Source: Luteococcus sp048595755
Lineage (GTDB): Bacteria; Actinomycetota; Actinomycetes; Propionibacteriales; Propionibacteriaceae
Assembly (NCBI RefSeq): GCF_048595755.1
Contig: NZ_CP184360.1
Coordinates: forward strand, 2,914,001 to 2,978,000
Reading direction: 5' to 3'
Length of the DNA stretch: 64,000 nt
Shown: in pieces, positions 8,500 to 17,732 of the stretch
Numbering within the stretch: the stretch's first letter is position 1
Layout of the letters: each line of letters opens with the position of its first letter
Notes under the pieces: model-generated
Databases searched by the model: none
The model's input: only the letters and a program-made list of their open reading frames with translations
What the model was told of the DNA's origin: nothing
Program-made: the position numbers and the translations under genes

Positions 8500-8595
8500 G
8501 TGAGCGGCGCAGACAGTTTGCGTCCATGACCGATCGGTGGCCCCGCCGCGCCGTCGACGACGCCCCCGCACGCGCGAGTGTGGTGGGATGTCCCG

Positions 8596-9336
8596 GTGAC
8601 CTTCATCGGGATGGGAACCGTGGCCAATGTGGTCACCATCGTGCTGGGCTCGCTGATCGGCCTGGCCGTCGGCAGCCGCCTGCCCGCACGCACCGCGGGC
8701 GCCGTGACGGAGGCCCTCGGCCTGGTGACGCTGGTGATCGCCGGGCTCTCGCTGCGGCCACTGCTGCAGCCCACCCTTGGCGAGGTCGTCGGTGATGCCG
8801 CGCTGATCATCATCATGCTCGCGGTGATCGGGGGCACCATGCTGGGTTCGCTGCTGCGCCTGGAGGACCGGATGGAGGACCTGGGGCGCTGGGTGCGCGG
8901 CAAGCTCTCGCGCGGCACGAATGACCAGTCGTCGAGGTTCGTGGAGGGCTTCGTCACCTCCAGCCTGGTCTTCTGCGTGGGGCCCATGGCGGTGCTCGGC
9001 GCCCTGCAGGACGGGCTGGGGATGGGCGCCGACCAGTTGCTGGCCAAGAGCCTGCTGGACGGGTTCGCCGCCATCGCCTTCGCCAGCTCACTGGGCCTCG
9101 GGGTGCTGGCCTCGGCGGTGCCGGTGGCGCTCTACCAGGGCGGCCTGACCCTGCTCGGTTTCCTGCTGGGCGACGTGATGCCCCCGGCGCAGGTCGACGC
9201 GCTCACCGTGGCGGGCGGCATCGTGCTGCTGGCGCTGGCCTTCCGCCTGATCGGCCTCAAGCACCTGCGCGTGGCCGACATGCTGCCTGCCCTGGTGCTC
9301 GCCCCGCTGTTCGTCTGGATCGTCCAGTCAGTCTGA
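8596..9336 (+). CDS. DUF554 family membrane protein
   Basis: A roughly 246-residue integral membrane protein of the DUF554 family (YdfK/YqgA type), with about seven hydrophobic segments. The N-terminal FIGMGTVANVVTIVLGSLIGL, the central FVEGFVTSSLVFCVGPMAVLGALQDG and the LLDGFAAIAFASSLGLGV stretch are characteristic. Function is unknown; a transport role has been proposed for the family but nothing here tests it. I prefer the GTG at 8596, where the family normally begins (xTFIGxGTxxN), preceded by GGTGGGA; an in-frame GTG at 8578 and an ATG at 8611 are alternatives. It is divergent from hisD. Confidence 0.85.
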   Translation: MTFIGMGTVANVVTIVLGSLIGLAVGSRLPARTAGAVTEALGLVTLVIAGLSLRPLLQPTLGEVVGDAALIIIMLAVIGGTMLGSLLRLEDRMEDLGRWVRGKLSRGTNDQSSRFVEGFVTSSLVFCVGPMAVLGALQDGLGMGADQLLAKSLLDGFAAIAFASSLGLGVLASAVPVALYQGGLTLLGFLLGDVMPPAQVDALTVAGGIVLLALAFRLIGLKHLRVADMLPALVLAPLFVWIVQSV

Positions 9337-9347
9337 GAGGACCCCCC

Positions 9348-9830
9348 ATGGCCACCGCCACCCCCGCCACCAAGGCCCTCGACCGCGCGAAGGTGGCGCA
9401 CAGCCTGCTCTCCTATGACCACGACCCGGCCAACACCCACTTCGGCCAGGAGGCCGTCGCGGCGCTCGGGCAGGATCCCCACCAGGTCTTCAAGACCCTC
9501 GTGGTGGCCTGTTCCGGCGGCACGATGCCGCTGGTGGTGGCCGTCGTCCCCGTCGCACGACAACTCGACCTGAAGGCCCTGGCCGTGGCCGCCGGCGCCA
9601 AGAAGGCCGCACTGGCCGAGCACGCGGTGGCGCAGCGCAGCACCGGATATGCCGTCGGCGGCATCTCGCCCTTGGGGCAGAGGAAGCTCCTGCCCACCTT
9701 CATCGACTCCTCGGCCCGCAGCTTCGAGACCATCATGGTCTCCGCGGGCAGGCGGGGCCTGCAGGTGCAGCTCTCCCCCACCGACCTTGCCGCGCTCACC
9801 CGCGGGCGCTTCGCCGACATCGCCCGCTGA
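9348..9830 (+). CDS. ybaK: YbaK/ProX-type Cys-tRNA(Pro) deacylase
   Basis: A 160-residue YbaK/EbsC-family protein that hydrolyses mischarged Cys-tRNA(Pro) in trans, correcting prolyl-tRNA synthetase errors. Family features are the N-terminal ATKALDRAKVAH segment, the FKTLVV strand with the conserved lysine, VAVVPVARQLDLKALA, GYAVGGISPLGQRKLLPTFID and SAGRRGLQVQLSP. It is cytoplasmic. It starts 11 nt after the DUF554 stop with GAGAGG just upstream, so the two genes may be co-transcribed, although no functional link is evident. Confidence 0.93.
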   Translation: MATATPATKALDRAKVAHSLLSYDHDPANTHFGQEAVAALGQDPHQVFKTLVVACSGGTMPLVVAVVPVARQLDLKALAVAAGAKKAALAEHAVAQRSTGYAVGGISPLGQRKLLPTFIDSSARSFETIMVSAGRRGLQVQLSPTDLAALTRGRFADIAR

Positions 9831-9901
9831 ACCCGCCGTGGCCCGTCAGGGGCAACTCTTGGCCACTGCTTGAGCCCGCCTGGCCCGGGTGCTCGGGTGG
9901 A

Positions 9902-9923
9902 CATCCGGTGAAGACGCCGGATG
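9902..9923. repeat. small inverted repeat upstream of the GntP permease
   Basis: CATCCGG (9902-9908) and CCGGATG (9917-9923) form a perfect 7-bp inverted repeat with an 8-nt centre, ending 11 bases before the AAGGAG ribosome binding site of the permease. It could be an operator or an mRNA hairpin controlling permease translation. No regulator gene is adjacent. Confidence 0.35.
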
Positions 9924-9945
9924 GTCACAGGACAAGGAGTTTTCG

Positions 9946-11334
9946 ATGGCAGCGTTGCACATCGTCTGGGTGGTGCTGGGCATCGGTCTGATGCTCTTCT
10001 TGAACATGAAGTACAAGGTCAACGCCATGTTGGCCCTGTTGCTGGGCGCCCTGACGATCGGCATCGCAGAGATGGCCTCCATCTCGGCCGGCATCATGCC
10101 CGCCGGCAAGACCCCCATCACGCTGGCCAGCCTGGTCGAGACGATCCAGACCGGTTTCGGTTCCACGCTGGGTTCGCTGGCGATCATCGTCGTCTTCGGC
10201 GCCGTCATCGGCAAGCTCATGGTCGACTCCGGCGCCGCGAACCAGATCGCCGAGACCCTGATCGAGAAGCTGGGCGTGCGCTACGCCAAGATCGCCATGG
10301 TGCTCTCGGGTCTGGTCTTCGGGCTGGCCATGTTCTACGAGGTGGCCTTCATCATCATGGCGCCGCTGATCGTGGCCGTGGCGCACGAGGCCAAGGTGCC
10401 CTTCATGCGCATCGCCATCCCGGCGATCGCCGCCACCACCACCGCACACTCGCTCTTCGTCCCCCAGCCCGGCCCGGTCGCCCTGGCCGACATCTACCAG
10501 GCCGACATCGGCATGTCCTATGTCTACGGAATCATCGTGGCCGTGGCGACGGTGGCGGTCACCGGCTGGGTGCTGCCCCGCTTCCTGGGCAACCTGGACT
10601 ACCCGACGCCGGCCCTGATGCGCGCCGAGCACGAGGTTGCCCCGCAGGACCGCCCGAGCTTCGCGACCTCGATCCTGGTGCCGTTGGTGCCGGCGATCCT
10701 GATGATCAGCGCCACCGTGGCCAACATCTGGCTGCAGGAGGGCACCACCGCCCACCACCTGGTGAACTTCGTCGGCTCCCCCATCATCTCCATCTCGCTG
10801 GCGATGCTGGCCGCCTTCATCTGCTTCGGCACCGCCCAGGGCCGTGACGCCGAGTGGATCATGCGCACCTTCGAGAGCGCCGTGAAGTCGATTGCGATGG
10901 TGGTGCTCATCATCGGTGCGGGCGGTGCCCTCAAGCAGGTCATCATCGACACCGGCATCGGCGACTACATCGGCAGCCTGATGACCGGAACCTCCGCCAA
11001 TCCCTACCTGATGGCCTGGCTCATCACCGTGCTCATCCGGCTGGCGACCGGCCAGGGCGTCGTCTCGGCCATGACCGCGGCAGGCATCATCGGCTCGGCC
11101 GTGATGGATCCGGCCACGGGCAGCATGATGGCCGGGGTGGACCCGACGCTGCTGATGCTGGCCACCGCCGCCGGCTCCAACACCCTCACCCACGTCAACG
11201 ACGCCTCCTTCTGGCTCTTCAAGGGCTACTTCGACCTGTCGGTCAAGGACACCCTCAAGACCTGGGGCCTGCTGGAACTGTGCAACTCGATCGTCGGCCT
11301 GGCCGTCGTGTTGTTGCTGAGCCTGTTCGTCTGA
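9946..11334 (+). CDS. gntP: GntP-family gluconate:H+ symporter
   Basis: A 462-residue permease of the GntP family with about twelve to fourteen hydrophobic segments; it probably imports gluconate or a related hydroxy acid with protons across the cytoplasmic membrane. Family hallmarks are GFGSTLGSLAIIVVFGAVIGKLM with its SGAA continuation, FYEVAFIIMAPL, a PQPGPVA segment, RLATGQGVVSAMTAAG and the C-terminal GSNTLTHVNDASFWLFKGY. The ATG at 9946 has a strong AAGGAG six bases upstream; an in-frame ATG at 9889 adds a hydrophilic stretch without family support. No gluconate kinase or regulator is adjacent, so the exact substrate is unproven. Confidence 0.92.
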   Translation: MAALHIVWVVLGIGLMLFLNMKYKVNAMLALLLGALTIGIAEMASISAGIMPAGKTPITLASLVETIQTGFGSTLGSLAIIVVFGAVIGKLMVDSGAANQIAETLIEKLGVRYAKIAMVLSGLVFGLAMFYEVAFIIMAPLIVAVAHEAKVPFMRIAIPAIAATTTAHSLFVPQPGPVALADIYQADIGMSYVYGIIVAVATVAVTGWVLPRFLGNLDYPTPALMRAEHEVAPQDRPSFATSILVPLVPAILMISATVANIWLQEGTTAHHLVNFVGSPIISISLAMLAAFICFGTAQGRDAEWIMRTFESAVKSIAMVVLIIGAGGALKQVIIDTGIGDYIGSLMTGTSANPYLMAWLITVLIRLATGQGVVSAMTAAGIIGSAVMDPATGSMMAGVDPTLLMLATAAGSNTLTHVNDASFWLFKGYFDLSVKDTLKTWGLLELCNSIVGLAVVLLLSLFV

Positions 11335-11364
11335 CCTGTTCCCTTGTGGTGGGGGCCGCTTCCC

Positions 11365-11370
11365 TAGAGT
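11365..11370 (+). promoter_or_regulatory. -10 box of bluB-cobT (leaderless configuration)
   Basis: TAGAGT followed by six bases and the ATG at 11377. A weak TTGTGG lies about 15 nt upstream. There is no room for a 5' leader, so no cobalamin riboswitch precedes this gene. Confidence 0.5.
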
Positions 11371-11376
11371 GGTCCC

Positions 11377-13116
11377 ATGCCCGAGACCAGCGCCTTCCGT
11401 CGCCCAGTACCCACCGTCGGGGACACCTCCGCCGCCCACGAACGCTCCGGCGACCCGCAGGGCTGGGCCTTCGACCGGGCCACCATCGAGGCACTGGACC
11501 GGGTGCTCACCTCGCGGCGAGACATCCGCCGCTTCCGCCCCGACCCGGTGCCCGACGAGCTGGTGCGGGCCATCGTCGAGGCGGGCCACGCCGGCCCCTC
11601 GGTCGGCCACTCCCAGCCGTGGCGTTTCATCGTGGTGCAGGATGCCGCCCTGCGGGATCGAGCTGCGGCGATGGCCGACCGTTCCCGACTGTGGCAGGCC
11701 GCCCAGCTGGCCCCGCAGCGAGGACAACAACTGCTGGACCTCAAGTTGGAGGGCCTGCGGGAGGCTCCGCTGGGCATCGTGGTGGCCTGTGACCGTCGCA
11801 CCCCGGCCGTGGGCGTGCTGGGCCGGGCCACCTTCCACGACGCCGACATGTGGAGTTGCGCGGCCGCGATCGAGAACATGTGGCTCACCGCGCGTGCGCA
11901 CGGCCTGGGCATGGGTTGGGTGACGCTCTTCGAACCGGCCGAACTGGCGCAACTGCTCGGGCTCCCCGAAGGCGTCGAGACCCTCGGGTGGCTGTGCCTG
12001 GGCTGGCCCGACGAACGCCCGCCCTCCCCCGGTCTGGAGCGTCTGGCGTGGTCCCGCAAGCTGCCGCTCGACGAGGTCGTGCTGCGCGACGGTTGGCCGC
12101 AGGACGACCTGGCCGCTCCCACCAGCCATCTGCGCGCCCCCGACCAGGACCGCGTGGTGCACGCCACCGACGAGGCCGACGACCTGCTCACCACCCCGGG
12201 TTCCCTCGGCCTGCTCGACCGTGCCCTGAACCGGGTGGAGGCGGTGCGCCCGCAGGGCGTCGACGGTGGGGTGTTGGTGCTGGCCGGGGCCGACCATCCG
12301 GTGACCGCGCATCGCATCAGTTCCTTCGAGAGCCACGTCACCCACGACGTGATGAAGGCCAATGTCGACTCCCAGGGCATGGGTTCGGTCGCCGCGCTGG
12401 GCGCCGGGCTGGGATGCCTGGTGGTGGATGCCGGCGTGGCACGGCCGGTGGCGGGCGCCGTCGCTGCCCGCACCGACGGCGAGCGCGGTGACCTGGTCGA
12501 CTCCGACGGGCTCACCGCCGAGGACGTCTCCCTGCTCCTGGAACGCGGACGGGCCCTGGGCGTCGACGCCGCCCAGCAGGGTGGACTGGTGGCGCTGGGT
12601 GAGGCGGGCATCGGCAACACCACCGTGGCCGCCGCGCTGGCCAGTGCCCTGCTGGGCCTGCCTGCCGAAGCCAGCGTCGGCCTGGGCACCGCGGCCGATG
12701 CCGCCATGCTCGAGCGCAAGCAGAAGGTGGTCGGGGCAGCGGTCCACCGCTGGCGCCAGCGCGGTGACCACGACGACCCGCGGGTGATCCTGCAGAGCCT
12801 GGGCGGTGGGGAATTCGCCCTGTTGACGGGCGTGGTGCTGGGGGCAGCACACCAAGGCGCGGTGGTGGTGCTCGACGGCCTGGCCACCAGCGTGGCTGCC
12901 CTGCTGGCAGTGCGCCTGGAGCCGGCGGTGCAGGGCTACCTGGTGGCTGGCCAGTGCAGCCGGGAACAGGCCCACCAGGAGGTGCTCACCGAGCTGGGGC
13001 TGGAACCGCTGCTGACCCTGCGCCTGCGCAGCGGTGAGGGGGTGGGGGCCTGTCTGGCGGTCTCCCTGCTGCTCCAGGGCCAGCGCATGCGTCGTCTGGT
13101 GGCCAGGACCCGCTGA
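11377..13116 (+). CDS. bluB-cobT: BluB/CobT fusion: DMB synthase + nicotinate-nucleotide:DMB phosphoribosyltransferase
   Basis: A 579-residue fusion. Residues about 35-235 are the flavin-dependent BluB fold that cannibalises FMNH2 to 5,6-dimethylbenzimidazole (SRRDIRRFRPDPVP, GPSVGHSQPWRFIVV, a DADMWSCAAAIENMWL segment). Residues about 245-579 are CobT, which activates DMB to alpha-ribazole phosphate for the lower ligand of vitamin B12 (GSLGLLDR, VLAGADHPVTAH, NVDSQGMGSVAALGA, VVDAGV, GEAGIGNTT). The catalytic Glu of CobT is E554 in SGEGVGA. Such a fusion (BluB/CobT2) is known from Propionibacterium freudenreichii, where it favours true B12 over pseudo-B12. It is a single gene with its own leaderless promoter and is not inside a larger cob operon. 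Confidence 0.95.
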   Translation: MPETSAFRRPVPTVGDTSAAHERSGDPQGWAFDRATIEALDRVLTSRRDIRRFRPDPVPDELVRAIVEAGHAGPSVGHSQPWRFIVVQDAALRDRAAAMADRSRLWQAAQLAPQRGQQLLDLKLEGLREAPLGIVVACDRRTPAVGVLGRATFHDADMWSCAAAIENMWLTARAHGLGMGWVTLFEPAELAQLLGLPEGVETLGWLCLGWPDERPPSPGLERLAWSRKLPLDEVVLRDGWPQDDLAAPTSHLRAPDQDRVVHATDEADDLLTTPGSLGLLDRALNRVEAVRPQGVDGGVLVLAGADHPVTAHRISSFESHVTHDVMKANVDSQGMGSVAALGAGLGCLVVDAGVARPVAGAVAARTDGERGDLVDSDGLTAEDVSLLLERGRALGVDAAQQGGLVALGEAGIGNTTVAAALASALLGLPAEASVGLGTAADAAMLERKQKVVGAAVHRWRQRGDHDDPRVILQSLGGGEFALLTGVVLGAAHQGAVVVLDGLATSVAALLAVRLEPAVQGYLVAGQCSREQAHQEVLTELGLEPLLTLRLRSGEGVGACLAVSLLLQGQRMRRLVARTR

Positions 13117-13117
13117 C

Positions 13118-13912
13118 TCAGTCGGTCGGTGGTGGGGGCACCGGCGTGGTGGGTGCCTGCGAGGTGGCCGGGATCGTCCGGCCACGACGCCGACGGTTGT
13201 GCCGCCGACGGGCATGCTCCTCGGCCGTCAGCGAGGACAGCAACAGGATCGGGATGGTGGCGAAGAAGGGCCACACCAGCACCGCCACGTGTGCGTGCAG
13301 TTCGAAGTCGATCGGCACCCGGTCCCCGTCGCCCGCGGTGGCGATGCGGCTTGCGAAGTTGCGCGGCCCCAGGAGCACACCCACCCACCAGCACAGGAAG
13401 GCGCTGGCCAGCGAGGAACCGATGGCCAGCGGCACCACCAGCCAGCCGCTGCGCCGGAACCAACGCCAGGCCCACAGACCGATCAGCAGGCCCACCACGG
13501 CGCCCAGCACGCTGTAGACCACATCGGCCGCGAAGACCTGGGTGAGACCCCGCTCCGAGGTGGTCGCGCGGCCATCGGCATCGACGGTGTAGGAGGGAAG
13601 GTCCACCACCAGGTTCCACACCACACCGGCCAGGGCGCCCACCAGCATGGCCAGCAGCACGTGCATCAACAGTCCGCGCACCACGGGGTGTTGCAGCAGT
13701 CCCCTGCGCGGCTGCGCCACATAGGCGTCGTTCTCGAGGATCTCGGCAGACTCCAGGCTCACCGCCGGGGCGCGCCCCTGGTCGGGCATCCCGGGCGAGG
13801 ACGCCGAGGCCGCCACCGTCGCTTCGAGCACCGGTGGCTGCGCCGCGAGCTCCTGCTCCGGCAACGCCTCACCCTGGCTGTGACTCACCGCGATCTCCCT
13901 TTCGAGGTCCAT
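13118..13912 (-). CDS. predicted four-helix membrane protein, unknown function
   Basis: A 264-residue protein of unknown function. Residues 1-75 are hydrophilic and acidic. Four hydrophobic segments follow at about 80-100, 130-150, 158-180 and 208-228, and the end is a basic then Pro/Thr-rich cytosolic tail (RRRHNRRRRGR, then PVPPPPTD). The general layout resembles actinobacterial DUF2567-like proteins, but I cannot confirm membership. It converges on bluB-cobT with a single base between the two stop codons, and it lies directly downstream of dnaE on the same strand with a 29-nt gap. Confidence 0.7.
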   Translation of the reverse strand: MDLEREIAVSHSQGEALPEQELAAQPPVLEATVAASASSPGMPDQGRAPAVSLESAEILENDAYVAQPRRGLLQHPVVRGLLMHVLLAMLVGALAGVVWNLVVDLPSYTVDADGRATTSERGLTQVFAADVVYSVLGAVVGLLIGLWAWRWFRRSGWLVVPLAIGSSLASAFLCWWVGVLLGPRNFASRIATAGDGDRVPIDFELHAHVAVLVWPFFATIPILLLSSLTAEEHARRRHNRRRRGRTIPATSQAPTTPVPPPPTD

Positions 13913-13941
13913 CCGAACTGTCCCAGCCTAGGGCCTGCCGG

Positions 13942-16900
13942 TCAGGACGCCAGACAGGACGGCCCCAACAGGGCCTTGAGGTCTGCCATCAGCGGTTGCG
14001 AGGCGGTCACCCGCAGGGTGTCGTCCAGGCGGTAGAGCGTCGATCCGCCCTGGGCCACCAGCCGCAACCTCACCTCGGTCATACCCGGATGGTTCCCGAG
14101 CACCTCCTTGAGCTGGTCCACCACGGGCGCGGTGCATCGCCCTGCCTGCAGCTGCAGCACGACGGGGGCCGAGGGACCCTCCGAGATGTCCGGCACGGCG
14201 ATCTCCTGGGCGTGGATCTCGACCGAGTCCTCCTTCTCGCGGATCCGGCCACGCACCTGCACCACCTGGTCGGTGGCCAGGTGCATCGCGACCTGCTCAT
14301 AGACCTTCGGGAAGCACATGACGTTCACCGAGGCCTCCAGGTCCTCGACCGTGAGGATGGCCCAGATGGCACCGGTCTTGGTCTGCTTGCGCTGGATGGT
14401 GGTGATCATCCCCGCGATGTTCATCATCCCCTCACGCGGCCCGTCGGGCGCGATCAGGTTGCCGATGGAGATGTCACGCTGCGCCTCCAGGATGTGCTCC
14501 AGGCCCTGCAGCGGGTGGTCCGAGACGTACAGGCCCAGCATCTCGCGCTCGAAGGCGAGCTTGGTCCGCTTGTCCCAGTCCTCCATCTCGGGCACCGTCT
14601 CGCGGTGCTGCTCCACCTCGGGCTCGTCGGCGGCCAGCCCGAAGTCGCCGAACAGGTCATCCTGGCCATTGGCCTGGTTGCGCTTCAGGTCCAGCACCTG
14701 GTCGACGGCCGACTCGAAGATGCTCATCAACGCGCGGCGCGAATGGCCCAGGGCGTCGAAGGCACCTGCCTTGATCAGGGACTCGATCATCCGCTTGTTG
14801 CAGACCTGCAAGGGCACCTTGTCCAGGAAGTCGTGGAAGTCGGTGAAGGCCCCGTGCTCCTGGCGGGCCTGCACGATGCCCTCCACCACGTGGTCGCCCA
14901 CATTGCGAATGGCCCCCAGACCGAATCGGATGTCCTCCCCGACGGCCGTGAACTCCAGCTCGGAGGTGTTGACGTCGGGTGGCAGCACCTTGATGTGCTG
15001 GGCGCGCATGTCACCCAGGTAGAGCGCCATCTTGTCCTTGTCGTCGCCGACGCTGGTGAGCAGCGCGGCGCCGTACTCGGCCGGGTAGTTGGCCTTCAGC
15101 CAGGCCGTCCAGTAGGACACCAGGGCGTAGCCGGCGGCGTGCGACTTGTTGAAGGCGTAGCCGGCGAAGGGCACCATGACGTCCCACAGCGTCTGGATCG
15201 CGTCATCGGAGTAGCCATTGGCCGCCATGCCGTCGTGGAAGTGGTTGAACTCCTTGGCCAGGATCTCGGGCTTCTTCTTGCCCATGGCCCGTCGCAGCAG
15301 GTCGGCGCCACCCAGCGTGTAGCCCGCGAGCTCGCGGGCGATGGCCATGATCTGCTCCTGGTAGACGATCAGGTGGAAGGTGTCGCCGATCAACGGGTCC
15401 AGCGCCTGCTTGAGGTCTGGATGGATCGGGACGATCTCCTGACGTCCGTTCTTGCGCTCGGCATAGGAGATGTGGGCATTGGCGCCCATCGGGCCGGGCC
15501 GGTAGAGCGCGAGCACGGCGGTGATGTCGTCGAAGCCGGTGGGGCCCATCTGGCGCAGCAGCGAGCGCATCGCCCCACCGTCGAGCTGGAAGACGCCCAG
15601 CGTGTCACCACGTGCCAGCAGGTCATAGGTCTTCTGGTCGTCCAGCTCCAGGGTGGCGACGTCGATCTCGATGCCCTTGTTCTGCTTGATGATCTGGACG
15701 GCGTGGTCCATGATTCCCAGGTTTCGTAGGCCCAGGAAGTCCATCTTCATCAGGCCCATTTCCTCAAGCTGCGGATAGGCAAAGCCGGCAATGATCATGC
15801 CGTCCTTGTCGCGCTTGTGCATGGGGACCACGTCGAGCAGGGGCTCGCTGGACAGGATGAAGGCGCAGGCGTGCACACCGGTGCCGCGGATCAGGCCCTC
15901 CAGCCCCATGCCGGTGTCGATCACCTTCTTGACGTCGGCCTGGGTGTTGTAGAGCTCGCGAACCTCGGCGCCCTCGGCATAGCGGGGGTGCTCCTCGTTG
16001 AACAGGTCCTTGAGGGGGACGCCCTTGCCCATCACGTCGGCGGGCATCGCCTTGGTGATCTTGTCCCCCAGGCCGAAGGGGTAGCCCAGGATGCGGTTGG
16101 CGTCCTTGACGGCGGCCTTCGCCTTGATGGTGCCGAAGGTGTTGACCTGGCTGGTGTAGGCCTCGCCGTACTTGTCGGTGACGTAGTCGATGACCAGGTC
16201 GCGCTTGCGGTCGTCGAAGTCGAGGTCGATGTCGGGCGGGCTGATGCGCTCGGGATTGAGGAATCGCTCGAAGAGCAGGCCGTGTTCCAGCGGGTCAATC
16301 TGGATGATGCCGGTCAGGTAGGCGATCATCGAGCCGGCCGCGGAGCCTCGGCCCGGGCCGACCGCGACGCCCATCTCGCGGGCCTTGTTGCAGATGTCGG
16401 AGACCACCAGGAAGTAGGAGCTGAAGCCCAGCGGTTCGATGACCTTCAGCTCGGTCTCGACGCGCTCCAGCACGTCGGGGCGCTCGGCATCGCCGTAGCG
16501 GAACTTGATGCCCTCGGTCACCTTCTTGCGCAGCCACGACTCCTGGGTCTCGCCCTCGGGCACGTCGAACTGCGGCATCCGGTCGACGTGCTTGAAGACG
16601 TCCTCGTAGCTCTGGATGCGCTCGGCGATGGCCAGGGTGTTGTCACAGGCGCTGGGCAGCTCCTTGAAGAGCTGGCGCATCTCCTGCGCGGTCTTGATGT
16701 AGTAACCGGAGCCGTTGAAGCGGAAGCGGTTGGGGTCGTCCTTGTTGCGGCCCACGCCGACGCACAGCAGGTCGTCGTGGCTGTCGGCCTGGTCCTCGGT
16801 GACGTAGTGGGAGTCGTTGCTGGCCAGCAGCGGAATGTTGAGCTTCTTGGCCACGCGCAGCAGGTCCTCACGGACGCTGCGCTCGATGTCGATGCCGTGG

Positions 16901-17496
16901 TCCATCAGCTCCAGGAAGTAGTTCTCCTTGCCGAAGATCTCCTGGTAGGCCGCGGCGGCCGCGACCGCCTCGTCGAACTGGCCCAGCCGCAGCCTGGTCT
17001 GCACCTCACCGGAGGGGCAGCCGGTGGTGGCGATGATGCCTTCGGAGTACTGGCTGATGATCTCGCGGTCCATGCGGGGCTTCATGTAATAGCCCTCGAA
17101 GCTGGCGAGCGAGCTGAGCTTGAACAGGTTGCGCAGGCCGGTGGCATTCTCGGCCAGCATCGTCATGTGCGTGTAGCGGCCACCGCCCGAGACGTCCTTG
17201 CCACCCTCCACCGAGGCGTCGGTACCGTCATGACGCCCCTTGGCCCAGAACTCCTGCACCCGCGAGTGGCGCGACGAGGGAGCCACATAGGCCTCGATAC
17301 CGATGATGGGCTTGACGTCGTGCTTCTTCGCGGTCGACTGGAACTCGTAGGCACCGAACATGTTTCCGTGGTCGGTCATCGCGACGGCAGGCATGCCCTG
17401 CCGCTCCACCTCGGCGAAGAGCTTGGAGTTCTTCGCTGCACCGTCGAGCATCGAGAACTCGGTGTGGGTGTGGAGGTGGACGAAGTTGTCAGCCAT
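13942..17496 (-). CDS. dnaE: DNA polymerase III subunit alpha (DnaE1)
   Basis: A 1184-residue replicative polymerase catalytic subunit. The N-terminal PHP domain is intact (FVHLHTHTEFSMLDG at residue 5 onward, TDHGNMFGAYEF), which in actinobacterial DnaE1 provides the proofreading exonuclease. The polymerase palm carries GPGRGSAAGS and the catalytic aspartates in PDIDLDFDDRKRD; later come the FNKSHAAGYALVSY fingers region, a tandem HhH segment, a beta-clamp binding region and a C-terminal OB fold (about 1000-1100). The length is normal for the family. The ATG at 17496 has AAAGAGG about eight bases upstream. Confidence 0.97.
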   Translation of the reverse strand: MADNFVHLHTHTEFSMLDGAAKNSKLFAEVERQGMPAVAMTDHGNMFGAYEFQSTAKKHDVKPIIGIEAYVAPSSRHSRVQEFWAKGRHDGTDASVEGGKDVSGGGRYTHMTMLAENATGLRNLFKLSSLASFEGYYMKPRMDREIISQYSEGIIATTGCPSGEVQTRLRLGQFDEAVAAAAAYQEIFGKENYFLELMDHGIDIERSVREDLLRVAKKLNIPLLASNDSHYVTEDQADSHDDLLCVGVGRNKDDPNRFRFNGSGYYIKTAQEMRQLFKELPSACDNTLAIAERIQSYEDVFKHVDRMPQFDVPEGETQESWLRKKVTEGIKFRYGDAERPDVLERVETELKVIEPLGFSSYFLVVSDICNKAREMGVAVGPGRGSAAGSMIAYLTGIIQIDPLEHGLLFERFLNPERISPPDIDLDFDDRKRDLVIDYVTDKYGEAYTSQVNTFGTIKAKAAVKDANRILGYPFGLGDKITKAMPADVMGKGVPLKDLFNEEHPRYAEGAEVRELYNTQADVKKVIDTGMGLEGLIRGTGVHACAFILSSEPLLDVVPMHKRDKDGMIIAGFAYPQLEEMGLMKMDFLGLRNLGIMDHAVQIIKQNKGIEIDVATLELDDQKTYDLLARGDTLGVFQLDGGAMRSLLRQMGPTGFDDITAVLALYRPGPMGANAHISYAERKNGRQEIVPIHPDLKQALDPLIGDTFHLIVYQEQIMAIARELAGYTLGGADLLRRAMGKKKPEILAKEFNHFHDGMAANGYSDDAIQTLWDVMVPFAGYAFNKSHAAGYALVSYWTAWLKANYPAEYGAALLTSVGDDKDKMALYLGDMRAQHIKVLPPDVNTSELEFTAVGEDIRFGLGAIRNVGDHVVEGIVQARQEHGAFTDFHDFLDKVPLQVCNKRMIESLIKAGAFDALGHSRRALMSIFESAVDQVLDLKRNQANGQDDLFGDFGLAADEPEVEQHRETVPEMEDWDKRTKLAFEREMLGLYVSDHPLQGLEHILEAQRDISIGNLIAPDGPREGMMNIAGMITTIQRKQTKTGAIWAILTVEDLEASVNVMCFPKVYEQVAMHLATDQVVQVRGRIREKEDSVEIHAQEIAVPDISEGPSAPVVLQLQAGRCTAPVVDQLKEVLGNHPGMTEVRLRLVAQGGSTLYRLDDTLRVTASQPLMADLKALLGPSCLAS

Positions 17497-17732
17497 GGGG
17501 TGGGTGCGTCCTCTTTCTCAGTGTTGCGGAGCAGCCAATCTACCCCGACTTGGACGGTGGTGGGGCACGGCCCCGGGCGTCACCACCAGGGCGTCGAATC
17601 CTCCAGCGACTGAAGGTTTCCTGCCGTGCGACGATGGCACGGCGAACAGTCCCCCTTGCCGGTGCCACAGTGGTGCGCAGCTGCAAACCACCTCCCCCAA
17701 CCCCCTCCCCGAGGAAGCATCAACTCCCCCTC
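17497..17732. other. intergenic region between dnaE and the divergent kinase gene
   Basis: 236 nt without a convincing gene. It must hold the dnaE promoter (TAGATT on the minus strand at about 17537-17542 is a plausible -10) and the promoter of the kinase on the plus strand. A GGTGGTG...CACCACC inverted repeat lies at about 17553-17587. The 3' 40 bases are unusually rich in C and A, with runs such as CCCCCAACCCCC. Confidence 0.4.

Noticed and set aside
11335..11376. A possible cobalamin riboswitch before bluB-cobT
   Set aside because: Only 42 nt separate the genes and a -10 box sits six nt before the ATG; there is no space for a B12 box structure.
9925..13215. A 1096-codon open frame on the minus strand
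   Set aside because: It runs antisense to gntP and bluB-cobT, both clear by motif. Its translation is rich in His, Gly and Gln from GC-rich codon shadows and contains no recognisable domain.
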